This document shows positions 1 through 7,356 of a DNA stretch of 59,648 nt, piece after piece. Source of the stretch: Pseudomonadota bacterium. Its GTDB lineage: Bacteria > Pseudomonadota > Alphaproteobacteria > Rhizobiales > Xanthobacteraceae. The notes below the pieces were generated by a model. It worked only from the letters and a program-made list of their open reading frames with translations. It had not been told where the DNA came from and made no database searches. A program made the position numbers and the translations under genes. Positions within the stretch are counted from its first letter, which is position 1. Each line of letters starts with the position of its first letter. The DNA is taken from contig JAEWJH010000117.1 in assembly GCA_023386635.1 (NCBI GenBank), positions 1 to 59,648 on the forward strand, written 5' to 3'.

Positions 1-31
1 GTCGCCTGACGCGCTGATTTTGAGTTTGTTC

Positions 32-70
32 AACGCCGGTCCGGGCGACGCCCGGGCTGGCGTTTTGCTT
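32..70 (+). terminator. Rho-independent terminator of a gene left of the window
   Basis: A 15-bp stem (arms 32-46 and 50-64, with G-T wobbles in the middle) has a three-base loop and is followed by TTTTGCTTT. The T-run lies on the plus side, so it best fits a plus-strand gene ending before the window. Its tail abuts the stop codon of the minus-strand hydrolase gene. Confidence 0.6.
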
Positions 71-990
71 TAGACAGTTGGCACGAAGCGGTAGGCGCTG
101 TCTTTCGTCTCCACCTTGCCGACGCCCGGATAGGGTAGGTGGAAGCCGACCAGCGTCATGCGGTCCCTGGCGAGACGATCGAGCACGGTCTTGCGCGTCG
201 CGATGGCGCGCTCCGGTTCGTGATCCGCCGTCATGCGCCAATCCGGATGCGCGAACGAAATGGTCTCGTGGGTGAGCACGTCGCCGCCAACGATCAGGCC
301 GTCGCCGCCGGCCAGTTCCAGCGCGATATGGCCCTGGGTGTGGCCGGGCGTCGGCAGGACCTGCAGACCGGAGACGATCTCGTCGCCGGGCTTGAGCATG
401 GTGACGCGCTCCTTGATCACCGCATAGTTGCGCCGCGCGCCGGTGACGAAGCCGGCGCGTTCTTCCGGCAGGCCGCGCGTGGCGTTATCGCCCTGCCAGA
501 AATCCCATTCCGCCGCGCCGACATAGAATGACGCTTTCGGCAGCCGCGGATCGTCGAGTTCGTCGACGAGACCCCAGAGATGATCGGGATGGCCGTGGGT
601 GAACACAACCTTGGTGATCTTGGCGCGGTCGATCCCGGCCGCTTCGAGATTGTCGAACAGCTTGCCGGCGGTGGGCATGAAGCGGTCGCCCGAACCCATG
701 TCGATCAGGATCAGATCGTCGCCGGACTGAACGAGCGTGATATTGGTCGGCGACTCGTATTGCTGGCCGGTCTGTTTCGCGGCGGCGAGCGCGGCGCTGC
801 GCTCCGCCGGCGGCGCATCCGGCGCGATGAAGGTCGTCGGCAACATCAGATGGCCGTCGCTCACCACCGTCACCTGGAATGCGCCGTGGGTGAAGCGATG
901 CGGAGCGGCGGCGAACGCCATGCGCGGCAATAGCGGCGCGGCAACGCCGCCGGCGGTGAGGGCGAGAAACGAGCGGCGGTCGAGCGGCAT
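70..990 (-). CDS. Exported MBL-fold metallo-hydrolase (Tat substrate)
   Basis: This is a 306-residue metallo-beta-lactamase-fold hydrolase. The N-terminus carries a twin-arginine signal (RRSFLAL, residues 5-11) and a hydrophobic stretch ending near AFAAA, so the folded protein is probably exported by Tat to the periplasm. The zinc-binding signature HGHPDH is at 132-137, a second histidine is at 217 (TPGHTQGH) and the bridging aspartate is at 237 (GGDVLTH). The fold includes lactonases, thiolesterases and phosphodiesterases, and the substrate cannot be told from the motifs. The gene stands alone, downstream of the rpsD terminator and in the same direction. The family call is firm; the substrate is unknown. 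Confidence 0.85.
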   Translation of the reverse strand: MPLDRRSFLALTAGGVAAPLLPRMAFAAAPHRFTHGAFQVTVVSDGHLMLPTTFIAPDAPPAERSAALAAAKQTGQQYESPTNITLVQSGDDLILIDMGSGDRFMPTAGKLFDNLEAAGIDRAKITKVVFTHGHPDHLWGLVDELDDPRLPKASFYVGAAEWDFWQGDNATRGLPEERAGFVTGARRNYAVIKERVTMLKPGDEIVSGLQVLPTPGHTQGHIALELAGGDGLIVGGDVLTHETISFAHPDWRMTADHEPERAIATRKTVLDRLARDRMTLVGFHLPYPGVGKVETKDSAYRFVPTV

Positions 991-1061
991 GATGCGATGA
1001 TCCGTGCTGTGTCGTGGCGACGATAAGACCGGGCGCCGTGCGTGTCCAACCGCGCGGTAAC

Positions 1062-1094
1062 AAAAAACCCCGCTCGACCGAGCGGGGTTTTTCG
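1062..1094 (-). terminator. Terminator of rpsD
   Basis: A GC-rich inverted repeat (CCCCGCTC/GAGCGGGG) is flanked by an A-run on the left and a T-run on the right, so it can work in both directions. It sits 22 bp past the rpsD stop codon and before the hydrolase start. Confidence 0.85.
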
Positions 1095-1115
1095 AATTTG
1101 GAACTGTGCGAAGCG

Positions 1116-1733
1116 TCAGCGCGAATAATATTCGACCACGAGGCTCGGCTGCATCTGCACCGCGAATGGCACGTCAGAGAGCAGCGGCACGCGGGTCATC
1201 TTGGCGTTGAGCTTGGAGTGATCGGCTTCGATGTAATCCGGCACGTCGCGCTCGGCCGAGGCGACGGCTTCCATCACCAGCGCCATCTCGCGCGACTTTT
1301 CCTTCACCTCGACGACATCGCCGACCTTCACCTGGAAGGAGGGGATGTTGACGCGGCGGCCGTTCACCTTGACGTGGCCGTGGTTGATGAACTGGCGGGC
1401 CGCGAACACCGTCGGCACGAATTTCGAGCGGTAGATCATCGCGTCGAGACGGCTCTCGAGCAGGCCGATCATGTTCTCGCCGGTGTCGCCGCGCATGCGG
1501 CGCGCTTCGACGTAGGTGCGGTGGAACTGCTTCTCGGAGATATTTCCGTAGTAGCCGCGCAGCTTCTGCTTGGCCTTGAGCTGCACGCCGAAGTCGGAGA
1601 GCTTGCCCTTGCGGCGCTGGCCGTGCTGGCCGGGGCCGTATTCACGCTTGTTGACCGGGCTCTTCGGGCGACCCCAGATGTTTTCGCCCATCCGGCGGTC
1701 GATCTTGTACTTTGCGCTGTGGCGCTTTGACAT
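1116..1733 (-). CDS. rpsD: 30S ribosomal protein S4
   Basis: This is ribosomal protein S4, a primary 16S rRNA-binding protein that starts assembly of the small-subunit body. The start MSKRHSAKYKIDRRMGE gives 205 residues, the usual alphaproteobacterial length. The frame stays open 36 codons upstream, but that extension has no S4 similarity, and GAGGA lies just before the chosen ATG. The S4 RNA-binding domain (RLDAMIYRSKFVPT... HGHVKVNGRRVNIPS) occupies roughly residues 94-155, and the protein ends in the typical EYYSR. The gene is monocistronic, with a strong terminator and a roughly 230-bp leader. Confidence 0.98.
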   Translation of the reverse strand: MSKRHSAKYKIDRRMGENIWGRPKSPVNKREYGPGQHGQRRKGKLSDFGVQLKAKQKLRGYYGNISEKQFHRTYVEARRMRGDTGENMIGLLESRLDAMIYRSKFVPTVFAARQFINHGHVKVNGRRVNIPSFQVKVGDVVEVKEKSREMALVMEAVASAERDVPDYIEADHSKLNAKMTRVPLLSDVPFAVQMQPSLVVEYYSR

Positions 1734-2130
1734 CGCGTCCTCTTGAACGTTCGAGTGAGAGTGAGGAACCGCGCCCTCCTGTGTCCGGGACCGAAGTCCA
1801 GGACCGACAGGGTCTGGCCGAAAGCGACGGCCGCGACCCACGGGTGCGAAACGCTCCGCGGGGCCGGATTGGCTCCAGCCCCGCGAAGTGGCCGCGTTTT
1901 AGGGTGTTGGGTCCGGTCTGTCAAACCATTCGCGGTGGCAGGCGGGGAACCGGTTGGCTCGATAGTCATTATAGACCAATGATTTAGGGACAAGTTCCAG
2001 CGCGTTACCCGGTCGCAGCCGGTTTTTCTTGCGTCGGAGGCGGGGCGTGCCTAATTTGCAGGGATCAGACCGGGCCCCTCTGACAGCCAACAGGCTGTGA
2101 TGTCGGACTGATGACGACCACGGTGGCCCG
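1734..2130. other. 397-bp intergenic region between divergent rpsD and a membrane-protein gene
   Basis: No convincing gene was found here. The middle (about 1960-1990) is unusually AT-rich for this genome and holds a minus-strand TATAAT that could serve rpsD. The remainder would form a long rpsD 5' leader on one side and the upstream region of the plus-strand membrane protein on the other. Confidence 0.5.
1968..1994 (-). promoter_or_regulatory. Candidate rpsD promoter
   Basis: On the minus strand a perfect TATAAT (1973-1968) lies 15 bp after CTTGTC (1994-1989). The -35 match and the short spacing are weak, so the call rests mainly on the -10 box within an AT-rich island. It implies an rpsD leader of about 230 nt. 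Confidence 0.35.
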
Positions 2131-2394
2131 ATGCTCGAACTCCTGTCCGAATCCCCGATTCCGTTTCCGTTGATCCTGCCGACGGTCAGCTTGCTGCTGC
2201 TCGCCGTGGCGGGATTATTCGCGTTTCATGGCTGGTGGTGCGGACAGAAGCGAGCGGGGGAAACCGTAACCTCGTGGGATATCGCCGCGGCGCTGACCTT
2301 CCTCGGCTGCGCCGCCGCCATTCTCGGCGAGATCGAGCACGTCATCGAATATTTCTGGATGAACGACACAAGGACCAAGCCCGCCAATGGATAG
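2131..2394 (+). CDS. Small two-helix membrane protein, unknown function
   Basis: This is an 87-residue protein with two probable membrane helices, about 13-35 (PFPLILPTVSLLLLAVAGLF) and 48-66 (WDIAAALTFLGCAAAILG), and a short polar tail. I do not recognise the family. Its stop codon overlaps the start of the downstream TerC gene by 8 bp, so the two are probably co-translated and may act together in the membrane. The start has only a weak ribosome binding site (ACGGTGG). Confidence 0.6.
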   Translation: MLELLSESPIPFPLILPTVSLLLLAVAGLFAFHGWWCGQKRAGETVTSWDIAAALTFLGCAAAILGEIEHVIEYFWMNDTRTKPANG

Positions 2395-3040
2395 TATCAT
2401 TGCCGATATCGTCGCGACCCTGACCACGCCTGCCGGCCTCGCCGCGCTCGGCCAGGTCATCATGATCGACCTGGTGCTGGCCGGCGACAATGCCATCGTC
2501 ATCGGTCTTGCCGCCGCCGGCCTGCCGGCCGCGCAGCGCAACAAGGCGATCCTGCTCGGCATTCTCGCCGCTACCGGCCTGCGTATCGTCTTCGCCAGCG
2601 TCACCGTGCAGTTGCTGGCTATCGTCGGCCTGCTGCTCGCCGGCGGCATTCTGCTGCTGTGGGTGTGCTGGAAGATGTGGCGCGAGCTGCGCACCCCGCA
2701 TCACGATCCCGACGCTGCCACCGCCGTCGCGGACGGCGCTGCGCCGAAGAAAACGCTGCGTCAGGCGGCGTTGCAGATCATCGTCGCCGACGTCTCGATG
2801 TCGCTCGACAACGTGCTCGCGGTGGCGGGCGCGGCGCGCGAGCATCCGACCGCGCTGATCTTCGGCCTCGGCCTGTCGATCGTGCTGATGGGCTTGGCCG
2901 CCAACTTCATCGCCGGCCTGCTCAACAAGCACCGCTGGATCGCCTATGTCGGTCTCGCCATCATCCTCTATGTGGCGGGCGACATGATCTATCGCGGCTT
3001 CATGGAAGTGCGACCCCATGTGGTGTCGCTGCTGAACTAA
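2387..3040 (+). CDS. TerC/YjbE family integral membrane protein
   Basis: This is a 217-residue polytopic protein of the TerC/Alx family. Members are membrane proteins linked to tellurite resistance or to manganese and other metal efflux. Two family signatures with membrane-buried acids are visible: DLVLAGDNAIVIGLAAAGL near residues 28-46 and DVSMSLDNVLAVAGAA near 134-150. About six to seven hydrophobic helices are predicted by eye, with a polar loop at 100-125. It starts inside the preceding small membrane-protein gene. Its last 41 bp overlap the end of murI on the other strand. The substrate is not determinable here. Confidence 0.88.
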   Translation: MDSIIADIVATLTTPAGLAALGQVIMIDLVLAGDNAIVIGLAAAGLPAAQRNKAILLGILAATGLRIVFASVTVQLLAIVGLLLAGGILLLWVCWKMWRELRTPHHDPDAATAVADGAAPKKTLRQAALQIIVADVSMSLDNVLAVAGAAREHPTALIFGLGLSIVLMGLAANFIAGLLNKHRWIAYVGLAIILYVAGDMIYRGFMEVRPHVVSLLN

Positions 3041-3818
3041 GGCCGAACGCCGCCAGCGCCTGCATCAAAGCCGGCGCTGGCGAGCGGCCGGAGGTGAAGA
3101 CGATCTCCGCCGACCCGTTCGCGGGGCCCGTGGCGGCGCCCATCAGACCGACGACGCGGCGCGCGATCGCCGGCGCCGGATCGATCCAGTCGACGGGCCA
3201 CGGCGCCAGCGCCGCAAGACGATCAAGCAACAGCGGATAATGGGTGCAGGCGAGCGCGATCGTATCGGTGCGCCGGCCGTCGCGCTCGACGAAGCAGGGG
3301 GCGATCTCGGCGCGCAACTCCGCGTCGGTTGCCGGCGCGCCGTTGAGTTGGGCTTCGGCGAAGGTGGCGAGCCGCGTCGCGCCGACCAGGGTGACGCTGC
3401 AGTCCTGCGCGAATTCGCGGATCAGTGCCCTGGTATATTCGCGCGCCACCGTCGCCTCGGTGCCGAGCACCGAGACGAGCTTGCTGCGCGAGCCCGCGCA
3501 GGCGGGCTTGATCGCCGGCACGGTGCCGACGAACGGCACGGTGAACGCGGCGCGCAACGGCGCCAGCGCCAGCGTCGAGGCGGTGTTGCAGGCGATGACG
3601 ACGAGATCGGGATGCCATGTCGTGATCGCATCGCCGATCACCGCGAGCACGCGCGCTACCAGTTCGGCTTCCGGGATGCGGCCGTAGGGGAACCGCGCGT
3701 CGTCGGCGAGATAGATATAGCGCGCGTCGGGACGCGCCTTCACTATCTCGCGGAACACGGTGAGCCCGCCGAGGCCGGAATCGAAAACGAGAATCGTCGG
3801 ATGATCTGCGCGCGGCAT
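3000..3818 (-). CDS. murI: Glutamate racemase
   Basis: This enzyme interconverts L- and D-glutamate, giving D-Glu for peptidoglycan. It has 272 residues from MPRADHPTILVFDSGLGG. Both catalytic cysteines are present (C77 in ACNTAS and C191 in ACTHYPLL), as are D13-S14 of the DSGLGG loop and the LADD-ARFPYG substrate region. The frame runs 32 codons further upstream, but those residues lack family similarity. The gene converges on terC with a 41-bp coding overlap. It is divergent from the SH3-domain gene, so the short region 3819-3943 should hold both promoters. Confidence 0.95.
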   Translation of the reverse strand: MPRADHPTILVFDSGLGGLTVFREIVKARPDARYIYLADDARFPYGRIPEAELVARVLAVIGDAITTWHPDLVVIACNTASTLALAPLRAAFTVPFVGTVPAIKPACAGSRSKLVSVLGTEATVAREYTRALIREFAQDCSVTLVGATRLATFAEAQLNGAPATDAELRAEIAPCFVERDGRRTDTIALACTHYPLLLDRLAALAPWPVDWIDPAPAIARRVVGLMGAATGPANGSAEIVFTSGRSPAPALMQALAAFGLSSAATPHGVALP

Positions 3819-3943
3819 CTGATGGATTCGTAATGTTCCAGAGATAAGCGCGCCTGCGGCATCGTGACAATGGGTCACAGCCGGATTTGCTGCGGGCCCG
3901 CGTTTTCCCAGCAAGGGCGCGCAGTTTCGTGAGGTTGATCGAC

Positions 3944-4384
3944 ATGCAATTGAAAATGTTGGGTTTGGCGGGCGCTTTGCTGCTGGCCGGTGCGGGAATG
4001 GCCGATGCGGCGATGGTGCGCTCCGATCTCAATCTGCGCTCCGGCCCGGGCACGGGTTACCGTGTGGTCACCGTGATGCCGGCCGGCGCCGAGGTCGATG
4101 TGCTCGGCTGTTCCGGCTCGTGGTGCCGGGTCGCGTGGGGGTCGGCGGAAGGCTATGCCAGCGCCAGCTATCTGGCGGGTGAGCCGGCTTACGCGGTGGC
4201 GCCGCCGCCGGTGGTGGTCGAGCCGGCGCCGCTGTTCAGCTTCGGCTTCAGCACCTGGGATTATGGTTGGGGCGGACACCGTGGCTGGTCCCATCATCGC
4301 GGCTGGAACAACCATCGCGGCTGGCACGGTCATCACCGTGCCTGGCACCGCGGCGGTGGGCATCGCGGGCATCATCACCGATAA
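3944..4384 (+). CDS. Secreted SH3-domain protein with His-rich tail
   Basis: This is a 146-residue exported protein. A signal peptide (MQLKMLGLAGALLLAGAGMADA) precedes a bacterial SH3 domain (residues about 24-78, with DLNLRSGPGTGYRVVTVMPAGAEV and a GSWCRVAW strand). A Pro/Val linker follows, then a tail from about 108 that is very rich in His, Gly and Trp (repeated HRGW and HHRGW). SH3_3 domains commonly bind cell-wall peptides. The tail could bind metals, which is inference. The start at 3944 puts the signal peptide at the N-terminus and has GAGG upstream. Confidence 0.8.
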   Translation: MQLKMLGLAGALLLAGAGMADAAMVRSDLNLRSGPGTGYRVVTVMPAGAEVDVLGCSGSWCRVAWGSAEGYASASYLAGEPAYAVAPPPVVVEPAPLFSFGFSTWDYGWGGHRGWSHHRGWNNHRGWHGHHRAWHRGGGHRGHHHR

Positions 4385-4401
4385 GCGGAATAGGTCGCGC
4401 A

Positions 4402-4437
4402 TGAAGGGCCGTGGCGCTGCCGCGGTCCTTTTTTCGT
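4402..4437 (+). terminator. Probable terminator after the SH3-domain gene
   Basis: An imperfect GC-rich hairpin (GGGCCGTGG...CCGCGGTCC) is followed by a six-base T-run. It lies between two convergent genes and touches the stop of the minus-strand hydrolase gene. Confidence 0.5.
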
Positions 4438-5000
4438 CAGTCCTTCACCCGCGCCAGCAACTGGCCGAGCAGCAGCAGGCCCTGCGGCCACAGGCCGAGC
4501 CGCGTGGCGGTGTTGATGTGGCCGAGTTCGGGGATTTCGCAATAGTCCGCGCTCCATGCGTCGGCGAAGAGCCGCGCGCGCTCGGTCCCGACATAGGGAT
4601 CGTCCGTCGAGGCGACGACCAGCGCCGGCACCGGAAACGGCTTGAGCGGCATCGGCGCGAACGGGCGCACGCTGTCCGGCGTGTTCTCCGGACGATCGAT
4701 GTCGGAGGGTGCGCAGAGAAACGCCGCCTTGATCCGGCCCGGCGTGTTGCGGGCCGCCCAATGTGCCGCGAGCGAGACCGACAGGCTGTGGCAGATCAGC
4801 ACCGCCGGACGATTGCCGCCGGCGATCGCCGCATCGAGCCGCTGCATCCAGGCTTGCGGGTTAGGCCCGTCCCAGTCGTCCTGAATGACACGTGTCGCGT
4901 TGCGCAGCGCCATGCACCAATACGACTGCCAGTGCTCGACGCCGGAATTGCCGAGGCCGGGCAGGACCAGGAAGTCGTAGTCGGCGGTGACGTCGCGCAT
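4437..5000 (-). CDS. RBBP9/YdeN family alpha/beta hydrolase
   Basis: This is a 187-residue serine hydrolase of the small RBBP9/YdeN (DUF1749-like) alpha/beta family. The nucleophile is S72 in LICHSLSVSLAAH. An aspartate in ASTDDPYV and a histidine in ELGHINTATRLG complete the triad. LPGLGNSGVEHWQSYW near the N-terminus is typical of the family. The physiological substrate is unknown. It begins 10 bp after the purB stop in the same direction, so it is probably co-transcribed with purB. Confidence 0.88.
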   Translation of the reverse strand: MRDVTADYDFLVLPGLGNSGVEHWQSYWCMALRNATRVIQDDWDGPNPQAWMQRLDAAIAGGNRPAVLICHSLSVSLAAHWAARNTPGRIKAAFLCAPSDIDRPENTPDSVRPFAPMPLKPFPVPALVVASTDDPYVGTERARLFADAWSADYCEIPELGHINTATRLGLWPQGLLLLGQLLARVKD

Positions 5001-5010
5001 GGTGTTCGTG

Positions 5011-6315
5011 TCAGGCGCCGAACACCCGCTTGAAGATCGTGTCGACGTGCTTGAAGTGGTAGCCGAGGTCGAAATTCGCCTCGAGCTCCTTGTCGGTCAT
5101 CTTGCCCTTCACGTCGGGATCGGCCTTGAGGAAGGCGAGGAAATCGCCTTCGCCGCGCCACACGCGCATCGCGTTGCGCTGGACGATGCGGTACGCGTCC
5201 TCGCGCGAGATGCCCTTTTGCGTCAGCGCGATCAGGATGCGCTGCGAGTGGACGAGGCCGCCGAGCTTGTCGAGATTCTTCTGCATATTCTCCGGGTAGA
5301 CGACGAGCTTGTCGACCACGCCGGCAAGGCGGTTGAGCGCGAAGTCGAGCGTCACGGTGGCGTCCGGGCCGATCATGCGTTCCACCGAGGAGTGAGAAAT
5401 ATCGCGCTCGTGCCACAGCGCGACGTTTTCCATCGCCGGCAGCGAATAGGCACGCACCATGCGGGCAAGGCCGGTGAGGTTTTCGGTGAGCACCGGATTG
5501 CGCTTGTGCGGCATCGCCGACGAGCCTTTCTGCCCGGCGGAGAAATATTCCTCGGCCTCAAGCACCTCGGTGCGTTGCAGATGGCGGATCTCGGTGGCGA
5601 GCCGCTCCATCGACGAAGCGATGACGCCAAGCGTGGCGAAGAACATCGCGTGGCGGTCGCGCGGGATCACCTGCGTCGACACCGGCTCGGGCGTGAGGCC
5701 CATCGCCTTCGCCACATGCTCTTCGACGCGCGGATCGATCTGCGCGAAGGTGCCGACCGCGCCGGAGATGGCGCAGGTAGCGATATCCTTGCGCGCGGCG
5801 ATCAGGCGTTCCTTGGCGCGCGAGAACTCGGCGTAGGCGTAAGCCATCTTCAGGCCGAACGTCACCGGTTCGGCATGGATGCCATGCGAACGTCCGACGC
5901 TCGGCGTCAGCTTGTGTTCGTAGGCCCGGCGCTTGAGCGCCTCGAGCACCTTGTCGAGATCGGCGAGCAGGATGTCGCTGGCGCGCGCAAGCTGCACGTT
6001 CAGACAAGTGTCGAGCACGTCCGACGAGGTCATGCCCTGGTGCACGAAGCGCGCGTCGGGACCGACATGCTCGGCGAGATGGGTGAGGAAGGCGATGACG
6101 TCGTGCTTCACCTCGGCTTCAATCGCGTCGATGCGCGCGGTGTCGAACGTCGCGGCCTTGCCCTTTTCCCAGATGGTCCTGGCGGCATCTTTGGGAATGA
6201 TGCCGAGATCGGCCATGGCGTCGGCGGCGTGCGCCTCGATCTCGAACCAGATGCGGAAGCGGGTTTCCGGCGACCAGATCGCCGTCATCTCGGGGCGGGA
6301 ATAGCGTGGGATCAT
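5011..6315 (-). CDS. purB: Adenylosuccinate lyase
   Basis: This enzyme catalyses two steps of purine synthesis: SAICAR to AICAR plus fumarate, and adenylosuccinate to AMP plus fumarate. It has 434 residues, normal for the short bacterial form. The fumarase/aspartase superfamily signature SSAMPHKRNP is at 265-274, TSSD at 96-99, and the general-acid histidine at 144 (GRSHGIHAEP). It acts as a cytosolic homotetramer. The upstream gap to rpe contains a large palindromic repeat rather than an obvious promoter. Confidence 0.97.
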   Translation of the reverse strand: MIPRYSRPEMTAIWSPETRFRIWFEIEAHAADAMADLGIIPKDAARTIWEKGKAATFDTARIDAIEAEVKHDVIAFLTHLAEHVGPDARFVHQGMTSSDVLDTCLNVQLARASDILLADLDKVLEALKRRAYEHKLTPSVGRSHGIHAEPVTFGLKMAYAYAEFSRAKERLIAARKDIATCAISGAVGTFAQIDPRVEEHVAKAMGLTPEPVSTQVIPRDRHAMFFATLGVIASSMERLATEIRHLQRTEVLEAEEYFSAGQKGSSAMPHKRNPVLTENLTGLARMVRAYSLPAMENVALWHERDISHSSVERMIGPDATVTLDFALNRLAGVVDKLVVYPENMQKNLDKLGGLVHSQRILIALTQKGISREDAYRIVQRNAMRVWRGEGDFLAFLKADPDVKGKMTDKELEANFDLGYHFKHVDTIFKRVFGA

Positions 6316-6342
6316 CGTATTCGTCTCACGTCACAGATGCGT

Positions 6343-6444
6343 CCTCATCCGGAGGAGCCGGCGAAGCCGGCGTCTCGAAGGATGAGCACTTGTCACGCCT
6401 CATGATTCGAGACGCCGCGCTGCGCGCGGCTCCTCACCATGAGG
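6343..6444. repeat. Palindromic intergenic repeat (CCTCAT...ATGAGG type)
   Basis: Two imperfect inverted arms, 6343-6386 and 6398-6444, share TTCGAGACGCCG and CGGCTCCTC blocks and are bounded by CCTCAT and ATGAGG. Each arm is itself partly palindromic. This is the style of dispersed intergenic repeat common in Bradyrhizobium/Rhodopseudomonas-type genomes. It sits between rpe and purB and could fold into a long hairpin in the transcript. Confidence 0.75.
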
Positions 6445-6449
6445 CCAGT

Positions 6450-7139
6450 TCACGCCACTTCTCCGCGCGCTCCGGCGGCGGCGTTGCGGATGGCGCTGAT
6501 ATTGGCGCGGTACTGCTCAGGCCCGCCCTTGAACACCGCGGAGCCGGCCACCAGCACATTGGCGCCGGCAGAGATTACCTGCGGCGCGGTTTCGGGGGTG
6601 ATGCCGCCGTCGACTTCGATGTCGATCGGCCGCCCGCCAGCCATCGCGCGCAGGTCGCGCACCTTCTGCACGGCGGCGGGGATGAACGCCTGACCGCCGA
6701 AGCCGGGATTGACCGACATGACGAGGATGAGATCGACGAGGTCGATCACGTTCTCGATAGTCGAGACCGGCGTGCCGGGATTGAGCGTGACGCCGGCCTT
6801 TTTGCCGAGCGCACGGATCGCCTGCAGCGAGCGATGCACATGCGGCCCGCTTTCGACATGCACGGTGATGATGTCGGAGCCGGCCTTGGCGAAGGCTTCG
6901 AGATAGGGGTCGCAGGGCGCGATCATCAGATGCACGTCGAAGGTCTTGGTGGTGACCTTGCGCAGCGCCTTCACCACATCCGGGCCGATGGTGATATTGG
7001 GGACGAAGTGTCCATCCATCACGTCCACATGGATCCAGTCGGCGCCGGCGGCCTCGACCGCGCGGATCTCGTCGCCAAGCCGCGCGAAGTCGGCGGCGAG
7101 GATCGAAGGGGCGATCGCAAGCGGGCGCAGAGCTGGCAT
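6450..7139 (-). CDS. rpe: Ribulose-phosphate 3-epimerase
   Basis: This enzyme interconverts ribulose 5-phosphate and xylulose 5-phosphate in the pentose phosphate pathway and Calvin cycle. It is a 229-residue TIM barrel. Visible motifs are APSILAADFARL at the start, the metal and catalytic region HVDVMDGHFVPNITIG (37-52), FDVHLMI near 67-73, MSVNPGFGGQAF, and the C-terminal phosphate-binding EVDGGI and GSAVF regions. It lies upstream of purB in the same direction, separated by a palindromic repeat. Confidence 0.97.
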   Translation of the reverse strand: MPALRPLAIAPSILAADFARLGDEIRAVEAAGADWIHVDVMDGHFVPNITIGPDVVKALRKVTTKTFDVHLMIAPCDPYLEAFAKAGSDIITVHVESGPHVHRSLQAIRALGKKAGVTLNPGTPVSTIENVIDLVDLILVMSVNPGFGGQAFIPAAVQKVRDLRAMAGGRPIDIEVDGGITPETAPQVISAGANVLVAGSAVFKGGPEQYRANISAIRNAAAGARGEVA

Positions 7140-7356
7140 TGGCGGCCTTGGTGTCTAGGGCGGTCTCCGGATGGGTCCGGGTACCATGCCCAGTGGGGAG
7201 GGGCAACGACTCGGGGCCCCGTTATCCCGGCATCGCCAGCCACCCATTCCGGTTATGCCGGATGCGACGAATTCCCACTCGCCGCCGCTGGCGGGAGGGA
7301 CTATCTGCGGGACAAGGCCGCTGTTGGACAGCTGGTTGTTCTGAGGGTGACTGCCG

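Noticed and set aside
1014..1730. Long plus-strand open frame across rpsD
   Set aside because: It is the antisense shadow of rpsD in a GC-rich genome; the minus-strand product is unmistakably S4.
7140..7356. A short gene or riboswitch upstream of the DadA-like gene
   Set aside because: Several open frames exist but none has a recognisable product, and no known riboswitch core was identified; left as a 217-bp non-coding leader.
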